DNA from: an uncultured Clostridia bacterium
GTDB lineage: Bacteria; Bacillota; Clostridia; Oscillospirales; Acutalibacteraceae
NCBI GenBank assembly: GCA_946626015.1
Contig: CAMOTT010000022.1
Coordinates: 1 to 19,035 of the forward strand
Direction of reading: 5' to 3'
DNA length: 19,035 nucleotides
Below are positions 6,657 through 14,534 of the stretch, in pieces (positions within the stretch are counted from its first letter, which is position 1; each line of letters begins with the position of its first letter). A program made the position numbers and the translations under genes. Under the pieces are notes generated by a model that was not told the DNA's origin, did not search any database, and saw only the letters and a list, made by a program, of their open reading frames with translations.

Positions 6657-6665
6657 CAAACCGTT

Positions 6666-7958
6666 TTGGAGTCTTTTTCTGATATGTTTGAGCTGGTTAT
6701 GAAAGAGCTGGAAAAGCAGTATTCCGACACTATTTACAACCTTTGGTTTAAAGATATGGTGCTCGTTTCAATGGAGAACGGGTACGCTATAATAGCAATC
6801 AAAAAGTTCAAGGGCGAGATCATAGAGCAGAAGTTTATGGACGGTCTCTGCAAAGCGTTTGAAAATGTTTTCGGCTTTGAGGTGGGGGTAAAATTCGTTC
6901 CCCCCGACTATGAGGAAGTTCCTGAGCCCGAAGTCAAAGATAACTATGAACAGAGCACCTTCGAGACCTTTGTCGTGGGTTCTTCCAACAAGTTTGCCCA
7001 CGCGGCGGCGCAGGCTGTGGCGGCAAATCCCGGCGGCGCTTACAATCCGCTGTTCATCTACGGCAACTCCGGCTTGGGTAAGACCCACCTTATGTGCGCC
7101 ATTAAGCACGAGATACTCAGAAACAACCCCAACGCAAACATAATCTTCACACAGGGCGAAACCTTTACAAACGACCTTGTCAAACACCTTGCGGCAAAGA
7201 ATATGGGCGCTTTCCATGACAAATACCGCAGCGCGGACGTGCTGCTTGTTGACGATGTGCAGTTCATTGCCAACAAGGCTTCCACCGAGGAGGAGTTTTT
7301 CTACACCTTCAACGCCCTTTATCAGGACGGGCGGCAGATCGTTCTTTCATCGGACCGTCCCCCCAAGGAGATGACCACTCTGGAGGAACGTCTCAGGACA
7401 AGGTTTGAGAACGGCCTTATAGCCGATATTCAGCCTCCGGATCTTGAAACGAGGATGGCAATCATAAAGCGCAAGGCGGAGCTTATGGATTTCTATGTGC
7501 CGGACGATGTTGTGCAGTACACCGCCACGCACCTCAAGAACAACATCCGTCAGCTTGAGGGCGCGGTAAACAAGATGCAGGCCTTTGTCTCCCTGCGGGG
7601 TATGCAGATGAACCTCATCACCGCACAGGCGGCCATCAAAGACATAATGAGCGAGAACAGACCCACTCCTCTGACCATCGAGAAGATTATCGACGAAGTT
7701 TCCCGCACCTTCGGGGTGGACAAGGAGGTCATCAAATCAAAGCGCAGGGATGCCAACACCACAAAGGCGAGACAGGTGGCGATGTACATCATCAGCGAGG
7801 TCACAGGCATACCCACCAAGGCGATCGGAGAGGAGTTCAGCGGCAGGGATCATTCCACCGTCCTCTATTCTCTGGATGAGATCAAGAACAAGATACAGCG
7901 CGATCAGTCCCTCAAAAACACAATAAACGAGATTATCAAAAATGTTCAGGAAGGCTGA
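6666..7958 (+). CDS. dnaA: chromosomal replication initiator protein DnaA, 430 aa
   Basis: DnaA binds DnaA boxes as an ATP-dependent oligomer and opens the replication origin. From the TTG start the domains are: domain I at about 1-80, a very short linker, AAA+ domain with Walker A GNSGLGKT at 133-140, Walker B LLVDD at 193-197, sensor SSDRPP at 228-233, the arginine-bearing ERLRTRFE at 241-248, and the C-terminal DNA-binding domain with GRDHSTV at 393-399. All key elements are intact and length is slightly short of many homologues because of the small domain II. It is preceded by a strong promoter and AGGAGG. Oddly, dnaN, recF and gyrB do not follow; dapF does, 15 bp downstream. Whether it is the sole DnaA of the genome or a paralogue cannot be told here. 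Confidence 0.96.
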   Translation: MESFSDMFELVMKELEKQYSDTIYNLWFKDMVLVSMENGYAIIAIKKFKGEIIEQKFMDGLCKAFENVFGFEVGVKFVPPDYEEVPEPEVKDNYEQSTFETFVVGSSNKFAHAAAQAVAANPGGAYNPLFIYGNSGLGKTHLMCAIKHEILRNNPNANIIFTQGETFTNDLVKHLAAKNMGAFHDKYRSADVLLVDDVQFIANKASTEEEFFYTFNALYQDGRQIVLSSDRPPKEMTTLEERLRTRFENGLIADIQPPDLETRMAIIKRKAELMDFYVPDDVVQYTATHLKNNIRQLEGAVNKMQAFVSLRGMQMNLITAQAAIKDIMSENRPTPLTIEKIIDEVSRTFGVDKEVIKSKRRDANTTKARQVAMYIISEVTGIPTKAIGEEFSGRDHSTVLYSLDEIKNKIQRDQSLKNTINEIIKNVQEG

Positions 7959-7973
7959 TTGGGGAGTGTTGTT

Positions 7974-8813
7974 ATGAAATTCACAAAAATGCACGGCGCG
8001 GGCAACGATTACATCTACGTAAACTGCTTTGAGGAAAAGGTGGAAAATCCTTCGGAGCTTTCCATACGGGTGAGCGACAGGCATTTCGGTATCGGCTCGG
8101 ACGGGCTGGTGCTCATAGAGCCCTCGGAGACCGCGGATTTTAAAATGGACATTTACAATGCGGACGGCTCGCAGGCCAAGATGTGCGGCAACGCCACAAG
8201 GTGCGTGGCAAAGTATGTCCGCGACAACGGGCTGACGGACAAGGATGAGATATCTCTTGAGACCCTCAGCGGCATAAAATATATAAAGGTCAAAACCGCG
8301 GGAGGAAAAGTCACAGGCGCAACCGTCAATATGGGCGAGCCTGTTTTGGTTCCTGAAAAAATCCCGGTGGATCTCCCCGGAGACACGGCTGTGGCTGTTC
8401 CCGTGACCATTGGCGGCAGCGAGTACAAAATTACCTGCGTCTCAATGGGCAACCCCCATTGTGTAGTTTATATAGACGACACAGACAAGCTGGAGATCGA
8501 AAAACTCGGCCCCCTGTTTGAAAACGCCCCCCTGTTCCCGGACAGGGTGAACACGGAGTTCATTCAGCCCGTGGACGGGAGCACATTTAAAATGCGCGTT
8601 TGGGAGCGTGGCTCCGGCGAGACCCTTGCCTGCGGTACGGGAGCCTGCGCCAGCGCCGTTTCAGCGGTGCTCAACGGCTATTGCAAAAAGGATGAGGACA
8701 TCAGGGTCATCCTCCGGGGCGGCGAGCTTACCATCCGCTGGGATTCGCAGACAGGCTGCGTGTTTATGACCGGCCCGGCCGAAACCGTTTGCACAGGCGA
8801 ATATGACGCGTGA
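7974..8813 (+). CDS. dapF: diaminopimelate epimerase, 279 aa
   Basis: DapF converts LL-diaminopimelate to the meso form used for lysine and for peptidoglycan cross-links. It uses two cysteines and no cofactor; both are present, Cys71 in KMCGNATRC and Cys220 in LACGTGACAS. The N-terminal FTKMHGAGNDY and the GIGSDGL block at 39-45 are typical. I chose the ATG at 7974 with GGGGAG seven bases upstream; an in-frame TTG directly after the dnaA stop at 7959 would add five residues but lacks a site. It lies 15 bp after dnaA and is followed, after 111 bp, by dapL, which makes its substrate. Confidence 0.97.
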   Translation: MKFTKMHGAGNDYIYVNCFEEKVENPSELSIRVSDRHFGIGSDGLVLIEPSETADFKMDIYNADGSQAKMCGNATRCVAKYVRDNGLTDKDEISLETLSGIKYIKVKTAGGKVTGATVNMGEPVLVPEKIPVDLPGDTAVAVPVTIGGSEYKITCVSMGNPHCVVYIDDTDKLEIEKLGPLFENAPLFPDRVNTEFIQPVDGSTFKMRVWERGSGETLACGTGACASAVSAVLNGYCKKDEDIRVILRGGELTIRWDSQTGCVFMTGPAETVCTGEYDA

Positions 8814-8863
8814 TACTTAATTACAATAGATATAACCGAGCTTACAAGCAACAGATAAACAGC

Positions 8864-8897
8864 CGGAAGAGCCGGATCAAAAAACGGTCAACTTCCG
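8864..8897 (+). other. possible stem-loop in the dapF-dapL gap
   Basis: CGGAAG (8864-8869) pairs with CTTCCG (8892-8897), with CCG/CGG nested inside, and AGCCGGA is repeated at 8861-8867 and 8870-8876. No T run follows, so it is not a standard terminator. It may stabilise or mark processing of the mRNA. I see no convincing promoter in the 111-bp gap. Confidence 0.3.
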
Positions 8898-8924
8898 ATA
8901 AATAAACGAAAGGATTTTGACGGT

Positions 8925-10133
8925 ATGAAAATCAACGAAAACTTTTTGAAGATCCAGAACAGTTATCTTTTTTCAATGATAGCTCAAAAAGTGAGCGAGT
9001 TTAAAGAGAAAAACCCAGAGGCGGACGTTATCCGTCTGGGTATAGGCGACGTTACCCGTCCCCTTGCCCCCGAGGTAATAAAGGCCATGCACTCCGCTGT
9101 GGACGAAATGGCTCAGGAGAGCACCTTCAAGGGCTATCCCCCCGCGTACGGCTACGATTTTTTGCTCAACGCCATCAATCAGAACGATTTTGCTCCCAGA
9201 GGAGTCAAGCTGGACATTGACGAGATCTTTGTCAGCGATGGCGCAAAGAGCGACGCCGGAAACATAGGCGATATTTTTTCCGTGGACAACAAGGTCGCCA
9301 TCTGCGACCCCATTTATCCCGTTTATATCGACGCCAACGTTATGGCGGGCAGATCAGGCACACTCAACGACAAAAACGAGTGGAGCAACTTCGTTTATCT
9401 CCCCTGCACGGCGGAGAACAACTTCCTCCCCGAGCTGCCGAAGGAGCACGCCGATCTTATATATCTCTGCTTCCCCAACAACCCCACGGGTATGGCCATC
9501 TCAAAAGAGGAGCTGAAAAAGTGGGTGGACTGGGCAAACGAGCACAAGAGCCTTATCCTTTACGATGCGGCATACGAGGCATACATCACCGAGGATCTGC
9601 CCCACACCATCTATGAGATAGAAGGGGCAAAGACCTGTGCCATCGAGTTCAGGAGCTTTTCAAAGACTGCGGGTTTTACAGGCACCCGCTGCGCCTATAC
9701 CATTGTACCCAAGGAGCTGGTATTTGACGGCGTCAGCCTCAACAAGCTCTGGGCAAGGAGACAGGGCACAAAGTTCAACGGCGTTTCCTACGTCACCCAA
9801 AAAGCCGCCGAGGCCATCTACACCCCGGAGGGTAAAAAGCAGGTGCGCGAGGTCATCAACTATTATCTCAATAACGCCAAGGTTATCAAATCGGGCCTCA
9901 GCGGGGCCGGTTTCCGGGTCTGGGGCGGCGTCAATTCCCCCTACATCTGGCTCAAAACTCCCGAGGGTATGTCCTCCTGGGATTTCTTCGATGCCCTTCT
10001 GAGCAAGGCAAATATAGTCGGAACTCCCGGCTCGGGCTTCGGCCCCGCGGGCGAGGGCTTCTTCAGGCTCACAGCCTTTGGCAGCGCGGAAAGAACGGCG
10101 GAGGCTGTTGAGAGGATCAAAAATCTGTTCTGA
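8925..10133 (+). CDS. dapL: LL-diaminopimelate aminotransferase, 402 aa
   Basis: DapL transaminates tetrahydrodipicolinate directly to LL-diaminopimelate, with glutamate as amino donor, bypassing the acylated intermediates of the DapD/C/E route. It is a PLP fold-type I enzyme: the N-terminal RLGIGDVTRPLAPEV block is diagnostic of DapL, CFPNNPTG is the conserved mid-region motif, and Lys247 in SFSKTAGFTGTR is the cofactor lysine. Length is as expected. AAAGGA lies ten bases before the ATG. Its product is the substrate of DapF, encoded just upstream, so the pair completes meso-DAP formation. Presence of DapL predicts that dapD, dapC and dapE may be absent from this genome. Confidence 0.95.
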   Translation: MKINENFLKIQNSYLFSMIAQKVSEFKEKNPEADVIRLGIGDVTRPLAPEVIKAMHSAVDEMAQESTFKGYPPAYGYDFLLNAINQNDFAPRGVKLDIDEIFVSDGAKSDAGNIGDIFSVDNKVAICDPIYPVYIDANVMAGRSGTLNDKNEWSNFVYLPCTAENNFLPELPKEHADLIYLCFPNNPTGMAISKEELKKWVDWANEHKSLILYDAAYEAYITEDLPHTIYEIEGAKTCAIEFRSFSKTAGFTGTRCAYTIVPKELVFDGVSLNKLWARRQGTKFNGVSYVTQKAAEAIYTPEGKKQVREVINYYLNNAKVIKSGLSGAGFRVWGGVNSPYIWLKTPEGMSSWDFFDALLSKANIVGTPGSGFGPAGEGFFRLTAFGSAERTAEAVERIKNLF

Positions 10134-10177
10134 TCCCGGCTTCAAATTGAATATCATTTACCGAAAGAGGTAAAATT

Positions 10178-11128
10178 ATGGGACTTTTTAAAAAGTTTAA
10201 CTTGGGTCTTAAGAAAACCCGCGAGAGCGTTGCGGGCGCCATTGACGTGGCTCTCCACGGAAAAAACGAAATAACCGATGAATTTTACGATGAGCTGGAG
10301 GAGATCCTCATAACGGGCGACGTGGGTATGAACACGGCGCTGGAGATCACCGAAAAGCTTAAGGAGCGTGTGGCGAAGAAAAACCTGCGTACCCCGGAGA
10401 AGGTCAAGAATGCCATCAAGGAGATCGTTGCGGAGCTTTTGTCCGGGGGCGAGAGCCTTGAGATGATAACCCTGCCTTCCATCATACTGGTAATAGGAGT
10501 CAACGGCGTGGGCAAGACCACCTCAATAGGCAAGCTTGCCGCCATGTACAAGGCTGAGGGGAAAAAAGTCATTTTAGGCGCGGCGGATACTTTCCGCGCG
10601 GCGGCCATCGAGCAGCTTGAGGTCTGGGCCGACCGTGCAGGCGTGGAACTGGTAAAGCACAAGGAGGGCGCCGATCCGGCGGCTGTGGTTTTTGACACCA
10701 TCTGTGCAGGCAAGGCAAGGAACGCCGATATGATCATCTGCGATACCGCAGGCAGACTCCACAACAAAAAGAACCTTATGGAGGAGCTTGCCAAAATATA
10801 TAAAGTAATAGACAGGGAGCTTCCCTACTCCGACCGGGAGGTGCTGCTTGTGCTGGATGCCACCACCGGGCAGAACGCGGTCAATCAGGCAAAGGAATTC
10901 AAGGATATTGCCGAGGTTACCGGCATCATACTCACAAAGCTTGACGGCACCGCGAGGGGCGGCGTTGTGCTCAACATCAAAAACGAACTGGGCATACCCG
11001 TCAAATTCATAGGCGTGGGCGAGCAGATAGACGATCTGCAGCCCTTCGACCCCGCAATGTTCGCAGACGCGCTTTTTGACACAAAGGTCGCCGATAAAAC
11101 TGATGAGGACGGCGCAGAGGAAGAATAA
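10178..11128 (+). CDS. ftsY: signal recognition particle receptor FtsY, 316 aa
   Basis: FtsY is the membrane-associated SRP receptor GTPase that docks ribosome-SRP complexes at the Sec translocon. After an N-terminal helical region (about 1-95), the NG domain has the P-loop GVNGVGKTTS at 107-116, DTFRAAA at 137-143, DTAGR at 189-193 and TKLDGTARGG at 253-262. It has the short N-terminus of Gram-positive FtsY, with a membrane-binding amphipathic start (MGLFKKF) and no long acidic A domain; instead a short acidic tail ends the protein. AGAGG is seven bases before the ATG. It follows dapL by 44 bp. Its usual partner smc or ffh is not adjacent here. Confidence 0.97.
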   Translation: MGLFKKFNLGLKKTRESVAGAIDVALHGKNEITDEFYDELEEILITGDVGMNTALEITEKLKERVAKKNLRTPEKVKNAIKEIVAELLSGGESLEMITLPSIILVIGVNGVGKTTSIGKLAAMYKAEGKKVILGAADTFRAAAIEQLEVWADRAGVELVKHKEGADPAAVVFDTICAGKARNADMIICDTAGRLHNKKNLMEELAKIYKVIDRELPYSDREVLLVLDATTGQNAVNQAKEFKDIAEVTGIILTKLDGTARGGVVLNIKNELGIPVKFIGVGEQIDDLQPFDPAMFADALFDTKVADKTDEDGAEEE

Positions 11129-11150
11129 GCCCTGTGCGGAGCGGTGTATT

Positions 11151-12389
11151 ATGGACAATAAATGCTGCTGGGTCTGGCTGCAATCAGTTTTGGGCATAGG
11201 CGGAAAGGCATCGGTTGATGAGATACTCAGGGAGTTCGGAACCGCCGAAAATGTTTACGAAGCGTCGGATATGCAGCGCAGGATCTCAAATGTTTTTGAC
11301 GAAAAGCAAATAGAAAAATTAAACACTAAAACGATAGATGAAGCGGTGCGCGTCGTTGAACAGTGCAAAAGGCTCGGGCTTGGGATCGTCACCCCGGACG
11401 ATGAAAGTTATCCGGAAAAACTTAAGGATATCGGGGATATTCCCCTTGTGCTTTACGTCAAGGGCAGGCTGGACTGCCTTAAAGACCGCGCCTCCATCGC
11501 CATGGTGGGTTCAAGGAAGATCTCCCCGGAACGGGCGCGGCTGATAAGACTGCTCAGCGCCTCCGTTGCGGCGGCGGGAGCGGTGATCGTAAGCGGCGGA
11601 GCTATGGGCGCGGACACGGCGTCACACCTTGGCGCTGTTGAAACAGGCAGGCCGACGGTGGCTGTGCTGGGCTGCGGCCACAACGCAAGGTATCTTATGG
11701 TAAACAGCGAGTTGAGGGAGAGGATCTCGGAAAACGGAGCCCTGATAAGCGAATTTCCGCCGGACACCCACGCCAGCAGGTTCACCTTCCCCATACGCAA
11801 CAGGATAATATCCGGCCTGAGCGATGCCGTGGTGGTGCTCAACGCGGACGTGCGCAGCGGCTCCCTTGTCACCGCAAGGCTGGCAAAAACCCAGGGCAGG
11901 GATCTTTTTGCTCTGCCGGGAGATCTTTACGGTGACGTCAGCCCCGGCACGAACAACCTTATCAGCGATGGCACAAAGGCTGTATACAGTGCCTATGACG
12001 TGCTGTCCGGGTATCTGGACAAATACCCGACCGGTCTGAGCGAGGACAGCATGATGAAAAAAGTTCCCCGGAGCTATGAGGAGATCAGCGGATTTCTGGA
12101 CCCTGCCGGGCTTTCGGAGCCTGAAGCCGGGGCGCAGCCGGTCAGCTTGATCTTCAGAGGCGGCGCGGAGACGGAGAGCAAAGGAGAAAAGCGTAACGCA
12201 CCGCCCGTAGATATTTCTCCGGAGGCCGATAAAATATACAGGGCAATGGGTCGCGAGCCCATCCATATAAACGAGATAAAGCTGAGGACAGGGCTCCCCG
12301 TCTCAGTGGTGAACAGTGCCCTTATGGAGCTGGAAATAAACGGTTTTATCGAAGCGGAAACAGGCAAGTACTTTGTCAAGATAGATTGA
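11151..12389 (+). CDS. dprA: DNA-processing protein DprA (Smf), 412 aa
   Basis: DprA binds incoming single-stranded DNA and loads RecA during natural transformation; it is also conserved in species not known to transform. The Rossmann-like core shows MVGSRKIS at 118-125, SGGAMGAD at 148-155, FPIRNRIISGLS at 213-224 and SGSLVTAR at 236-243. An N-terminal helix-hairpin-helix/SAM-like region precedes it (about 5-65), and a winged-helix domain closes the protein (about 347-412). I chose the ATG at 11151, after the ftsY stop, with GGAG about ten bases upstream; an ORF extension to 11076 would overlap ftsY and lacks a site. The dprA-topA-trmFO order downstream is classical in Firmicutes. Confidence 0.95.
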   Translation: MDNKCCWVWLQSVLGIGGKASVDEILREFGTAENVYEASDMQRRISNVFDEKQIEKLNTKTIDEAVRVVEQCKRLGLGIVTPDDESYPEKLKDIGDIPLVLYVKGRLDCLKDRASIAMVGSRKISPERARLIRLLSASVAAAGAVIVSGGAMGADTASHLGAVETGRPTVAVLGCGHNARYLMVNSELRERISENGALISEFPPDTHASRFTFPIRNRIISGLSDAVVVLNADVRSGSLVTARLAKTQGRDLFALPGDLYGDVSPGTNNLISDGTKAVYSAYDVLSGYLDKYPTGLSEDSMMKKVPRSYEEISGFLDPAGLSEPEAGAQPVSLIFRGGAETESKGEKRNAPPVDISPEADKIYRAMGREPIHINEIKLRTGLPVSVVNSALMELEINGFIEAETGKYFVKID

Positions 12390-12407
12390 TTATGAAGGAA
12401 TGAAATT

Positions 12408-14534
12408 ATGTCAAAATTAGTAATCGTTGAGTCCCCCGCAAAAGCAAAAAGCATCAAAAAGTATCTGGGATCAGGCTATGAGGTGGCGTCGTCCATGGGT
12501 CACATCCGCGACCTCCCTGCGGCAAAGCTGAGCGTAGACGTCAAAAATGACTTCGAGCCCAAGTATGCCATAATAAAAGGAAAGGAAAACCTTGTGGCAA
12601 CTTTGCAGGAAAAGGCAAAGAAGAGCGAACAGGTCTACCTTGCCGCCGACCCTGATAGAGAGGGAGAGGCAATATCCTGGCACCTTGCAACGGTTCTGGG
12701 TCTTGACCTTAACGACAAGAACAGGATAACCTTTAACGAGATCACAAAAACAGGCATCCAGAACGGTATGGCTCATCCCCGCAGCGTGGATATGGCTCTG
12801 GTCAACGCCCAGCAGGCTCGCCGCATACTTGACAGGCTGGTGGGCTACAGGCTCAGCCCCTTCGTCTCGCAGAAGATCAGGAGAGGCCTTTCCGCCGGCA
12901 GAGTGCAGAGCGTTGCGGTCAGGTTCATAGTTGACCGGGAGAACGAGATAAGAGCCTTTGTACCCGAGGAATACTGGTCGCTGGAGGCCAAACTGACAAA
13001 TTCATCAAGGCGCAGTTTCACCGCCTCGTTCTACGGCGATGAGACCGGCAAGGTCAAGCTTGACAGCGGCGAAACCGTTGACAAATATTTAAAGAGACTT
13101 GATGCGGCGGAGTATTCCGTAAAGTCCATCAAAAAGGGCACAAGGAAGAAGCTGCCTGCCGCTCCGTTCATCACCTCCACCCTTCAGCAGGAGGCCTCGC
13201 GCCGCCTGGGGTTCCAGGCTCAGCGCACCATGCGCACCGCTCAGGAGCTTTATGAAGGCATGGATATCCAGGGCGTGGGCACTACCGGTCTTATCACCTA
13301 CATGAGAACAGACTCCCTGAGGATCTCAGAGGAGGCAAGGACTCAGGGCAACGAATATATAGAAAAGGTTTACGGCAGCAAATACCTGCCGGAAAAACCC
13401 AGGTATTATAAATCAAGCTCAAATGCTCAGGACGGCCACGAGGCTATCCGTCCCACCATTCCCTCCCTTACCCCGGAGATGGTAAAGAGCAGCCTCACCT
13501 CAGATCAATATAAAATATACAGCCTTGTGTGGAAGCGGTTCATGGCCAGCCTTATGGCAAGCTGCATCCAGAGCACAATAAAGGCGGAGATAGTCGCCGC
13601 AAAGCCCGAGGACGCGGCTCAGGGCAGGTTCTGTATGTTTACAGCCTCCGGCTACGCGGTGAAGTTCGACGGATTTACAGCCCTGTATGAGGAGGCCACG
13701 GACAACGAGGAGACCGGCGAGGGCAACAAAAATCTGCCGGATCTTTCCAACGGCGAAAAACTCAAGCTCAAGGAGCTCAAACCCGATAAGCACTTCACAC
13801 AGCCCCCTTCAAGGTACACCGAGGCCGCGCTTATCAAGGCGCTTGAGGAGAGCGGTATCGGCAGACCCAGCACCTACGCGGCTATCATAACAACCATCAT
13901 AAAGAGAGAATACGTAAAGCGTTCCGCGAAGCTTCTCTATCCTACTGAGCTGGGCGAGGCCACAACAAAGCTGCTCAAGGAGCGTTTTCCCCAGATAGTC
14001 AACGTCAAGTTCACCGCCAAAATGGAAAGTTCCCTTGACGAGGTGGGCAACGGCGAGGAGAGCTATGTGGGTCTGCTCCACGACTTCTATGATGACTTTG
14101 AAAAGACCCTCAGCAAGGCAAGGGAGGATATGAGGGACACCAAGATCACCCTTGAGGAGGATATCACCGATATCCCCTGCGAAAAATGCGGCAGGATGAT
14201 GATAATAAAAACCGGAAGATACGGCAGGTTCCTTGCCTGTCCCGGTTACCCGGAGTGCAGGAACGCGAAACCCCTTATCCTTGAGACAAACGCCCGCTGC
14301 CCCAAGTGCGGCGGCAAGATAGTTGAAAAACGCTCCAAGAAGGGCTACACCTTCTACGGCTGCGAGAGCTGGCCCAAGTGCGACTTCGCAACCTGGGACA
14401 AACCCGTTGACGAGGTCTGCCCCAAGTGCGGCAAGAGCCTGTTCAAGCAGAGGGGCGGAGTAGTGGTCTGCCACGGCGAGGGCTGCGGTTATGAAAGAAA
14501 GAAAGCTCGTAAAGGAAAAGAAGATGAAGAATGA
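12408..14534 (+). CDS. topA: DNA topoisomerase I, 708 aa
   Basis: TopA is the type IA topoisomerase that relaxes negative supercoils through a transient tyrosine-DNA link. The TOPRIM domain has Glu8 in VIVESPAKAK and DPDREGE at 81-87; the active-site Tyr298 lies in GLITYMRTDS. The C-terminus has three Cys4 zinc ribbons starting near residues 591, 631 and 671, followed by a charged tail. Length fits the Firmicute family. AAGGA lies eight bases before the ATG, 18 bp after dprA. Its last 11 bases overlap the start of trmFO, which suggests coupled translation. Co-transcription with dnaA would link superhelicity control to replication initiation, but that is inference. Confidence 0.98.
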   Translation: MSKLVIVESPAKAKSIKKYLGSGYEVASSMGHIRDLPAAKLSVDVKNDFEPKYAIIKGKENLVATLQEKAKKSEQVYLAADPDREGEAISWHLATVLGLDLNDKNRITFNEITKTGIQNGMAHPRSVDMALVNAQQARRILDRLVGYRLSPFVSQKIRRGLSAGRVQSVAVRFIVDRENEIRAFVPEEYWSLEAKLTNSSRRSFTASFYGDETGKVKLDSGETVDKYLKRLDAAEYSVKSIKKGTRKKLPAAPFITSTLQQEASRRLGFQAQRTMRTAQELYEGMDIQGVGTTGLITYMRTDSLRISEEARTQGNEYIEKVYGSKYLPEKPRYYKSSSNAQDGHEAIRPTIPSLTPEMVKSSLTSDQYKIYSLVWKRFMASLMASCIQSTIKAEIVAAKPEDAAQGRFCMFTASGYAVKFDGFTALYEEATDNEETGEGNKNLPDLSNGEKLKLKELKPDKHFTQPPSRYTEAALIKALEESGIGRPSTYAAIITTIIKREYVKRSAKLLYPTELGEATTKLLKERFPQIVNVKFTAKMESSLDEVGNGEESYVGLLHDFYDDFEKTLSKAREDMRDTKITLEEDITDIPCEKCGRMMIIKTGRYGRFLACPGYPECRNAKPLILETNARCPKCGGKIVEKRSKKGYTFYGCESWPKCDFATWDKPVDEVCPKCGKSLFKQRGGVVVCHGEGCGYERKKARKGKEDEE

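Larger units (their letters stand above)
6204..6665. other. 462-bp divergent intergenic region upstream of dnaA
   Basis: This is the only long gap in the window. It carries opposing sigma-A promoters (leftward 6278-6306, rightward 6573-6601), a second leftward TATAAT at 6343-6348 without a good -35, and two short palindromes (6512-6521, 6550-6562). A GC-richer island (about 6349-6413) sits between AT-rich flanks and is followed by an AT-rich imperfect inverted repeat (6412-6436) that ends in T runs. I find no consensus DnaA box (TTATNCACA) on either strand by eye; the nearest likeness is GTTTACACA at 6268-6276, with two mismatches. No ORF or tRNA is supported. It could be a simple regulatory region, part of an origin, or host a small RNA. 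Confidence 0.6.

Noticed and set aside
11622..12266. 214-aa minus-strand ORF in dprA
   Set aside because: Shadow frame of dprA; composition is that of a reversed coding frame and no start signal is present.
13809..14474. 221-aa minus-strand ORF in the 3' part of topA
   Set aside because: Shadow of topA, covering its zinc ribbons; the Ala/Leu/Gly-rich product is typical of antisense frames.
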